From: Gracilaria domingensis | Taxonomy: Eukaryota > Rhodophyta > Florideophyceae > Gracilariales > Gracilariaceae | Assembly (NCBI GenBank): GCA_022539475.1 | Contig: VCMS01000005.1 | Location: 635,607 to 699,606 of the forward strand | Direction of reading: 5' to 3' | DNA: 64,000 bases | In this document: positions 63,601-64,000 of the stretch, piece after piece | Layout: every line of letters starts with the position of its first letter | Position numbering within the stretch: position 1 is the first letter of the stretch | Made by a program: the position numbers and the translations under genes | The notes under the pieces: model-generated | Databases searched by the model: none | What the model saw: the letters and a program-made list of their open reading frames with translations, nothing else | Told to the model about the DNA's origin: nothing

Positions 63601-64000
63601 GTTTACTTACTCCACGGAGTAAATTGGGCGGAGTGTCCACCAGAGTGATGTCAACAGTAACAACAACCATCCGGTACTGATTGAGGTTCACCTTTGGTAC
63701 CTTCTGACGAATTCGTCTGTACGTCTTGCTCCGAGTAGGTGTCCCTTGTGTTCCAGACCGCTCGCCAGAAACACTTGAACGTGCCATTCTTGCGGACAGA
63801 AGCACAACGTCATCGTCCTGCTGCTCCGCAGTTTCTGGTGCAGTTTGGGGTACAGATGGACCAGCTCCTTGCGCGGATTGCGCATCCGCGTCTGGAAGGG
63901 GACCTTTCATGATCTCATCTTCCTCCTCTTGCACAGCCGTCCCCTGCTGAACCGTCTGTTTCGACGCAGAAGATCCCCTTGTGTCTACGGTCTGATTCAT
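60681..64000 (-). pseudogene. ParB/Srx-like plus 2OG-Fe(II) dioxygenase multi-domain protein (broken)
   Basis: Parts in order from 64000 (ATG on the window edge, so it may begin outside). Segment 1 (64000-63326): acidic tail, then ParB/sulfiredoxin-like domain with RGVSKRHVEALVKSMEERGI and FIVDGLHRLKAIQYL. TAA at 63328-63326, then the same frame continues to 62645 with a helical region (YLNESTSTMRRMMFADKIHS). Segment 3 (62658-62431, other frame): Pro/Arg-rich (RRSARERAHVSYKEM). Segment 4 (to 61118, frame change near 62435): NLS-like PPRKKRRKTF, then a 2OG-Fe(II) fold with LHTDF (His371, Asp373 of that frame). Segment 5 (61121-60681, another frame change): distal His (VTHAGAS) and Arg (LVRYHMYM), then an acidic tail. 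Fe ligands and 2OG-binding Arg are all there, but with a stop and at least three frame changes. Predicted nuclear. Confidence 0.6.

Overview
The window looks like nuclear DNA of a photosynthetic eukaryote, most probably a red alga of the florideophyte type (Chondrus-like). This is inference from: mostly intronless genes on both strands with TATA boxes and AATAAA signals; a nuclear gene for a plastid DUF3007-type membrane protein with a presequence; a plant-type phosphoenolpyruvate carboxylase; a type II (archaeal-like) 3-dehydroquinate synthase homologue of the kind plants and algae carry; and Ty3/Gypsy retroelements nested between gene islands. No rRNA, CRISPR or bacterial operon structure is visible, and no tRNA gene was found by eye.

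Layout. 1-31 kb is the gene island: F-box/LRR protein (-), an orphan acidic protein (-), a gene-poor stretch (4-7.8 kb), a secreted orphan (+), a CAT-type amino acid permease (+), prefoldin subunit 1 (-), a 665-aa membrane-anchored orphan (-), ESCRT-II SNF8/VPS22 with one 73-nt intron (+, with a 1-nt frame break in a G8 run), the DUF3007 plastid protein (-), the DHQS II homologue (+), a Gln/Pro/Glu-repeat type I membrane protein (-), PEPC (-), an 8-TM orphan (-), a C2-like protein with seven amphipathic-helix repeats (+), a paralogue of the 8-TM orphan (+), and a CpG-rich gene for a small zf-4CXXC_R1/CDCA7-like zinc-finger protein (+).

31-54.7 kb is a transposon graveyard: a LINE-type RT tail, a kinase-like (APH-like) fragment, a possible gag exon, a decayed pogo/Tigger-type DNA transposon carrying a probable solo LTR, then Gypsy element A (5' LTR kept, 3' end lost inside integrase). 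A is split inside gag by a complete Gypsy element B of 11,769 bp with two 856-bp LTRs, near-perfect 5-bp target duplication, PBS and PPT. B has gag, protease, RT/RNase H, integrase, a distant chromodomain and, unusually, antisense open reading frames with their own TATA boxes between the chromodomain and the 3' LTR. The sense genes of both elements are full of stops.

54.7-64 kb holds a coiled-coil orphan (-), an array of three paralogous hairpins, a ribulose-phosphate 3-epimerase C-terminal fragment, a Rossmann (ketopantoate-reductase-like) gene (+), two tail-to-tail broken HAD-IIB phosphatase copies, and a broken multi-domain gene (-) joining a ParB/sulfiredoxin-like domain to a 2-oxoglutarate/Fe(II) dioxygenase fold. 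That last architecture, the antisense cassette of element B, the repeat protein between the two 8-TM paralogues and several near-perfect intergenic hairpins are the items I would look at first.
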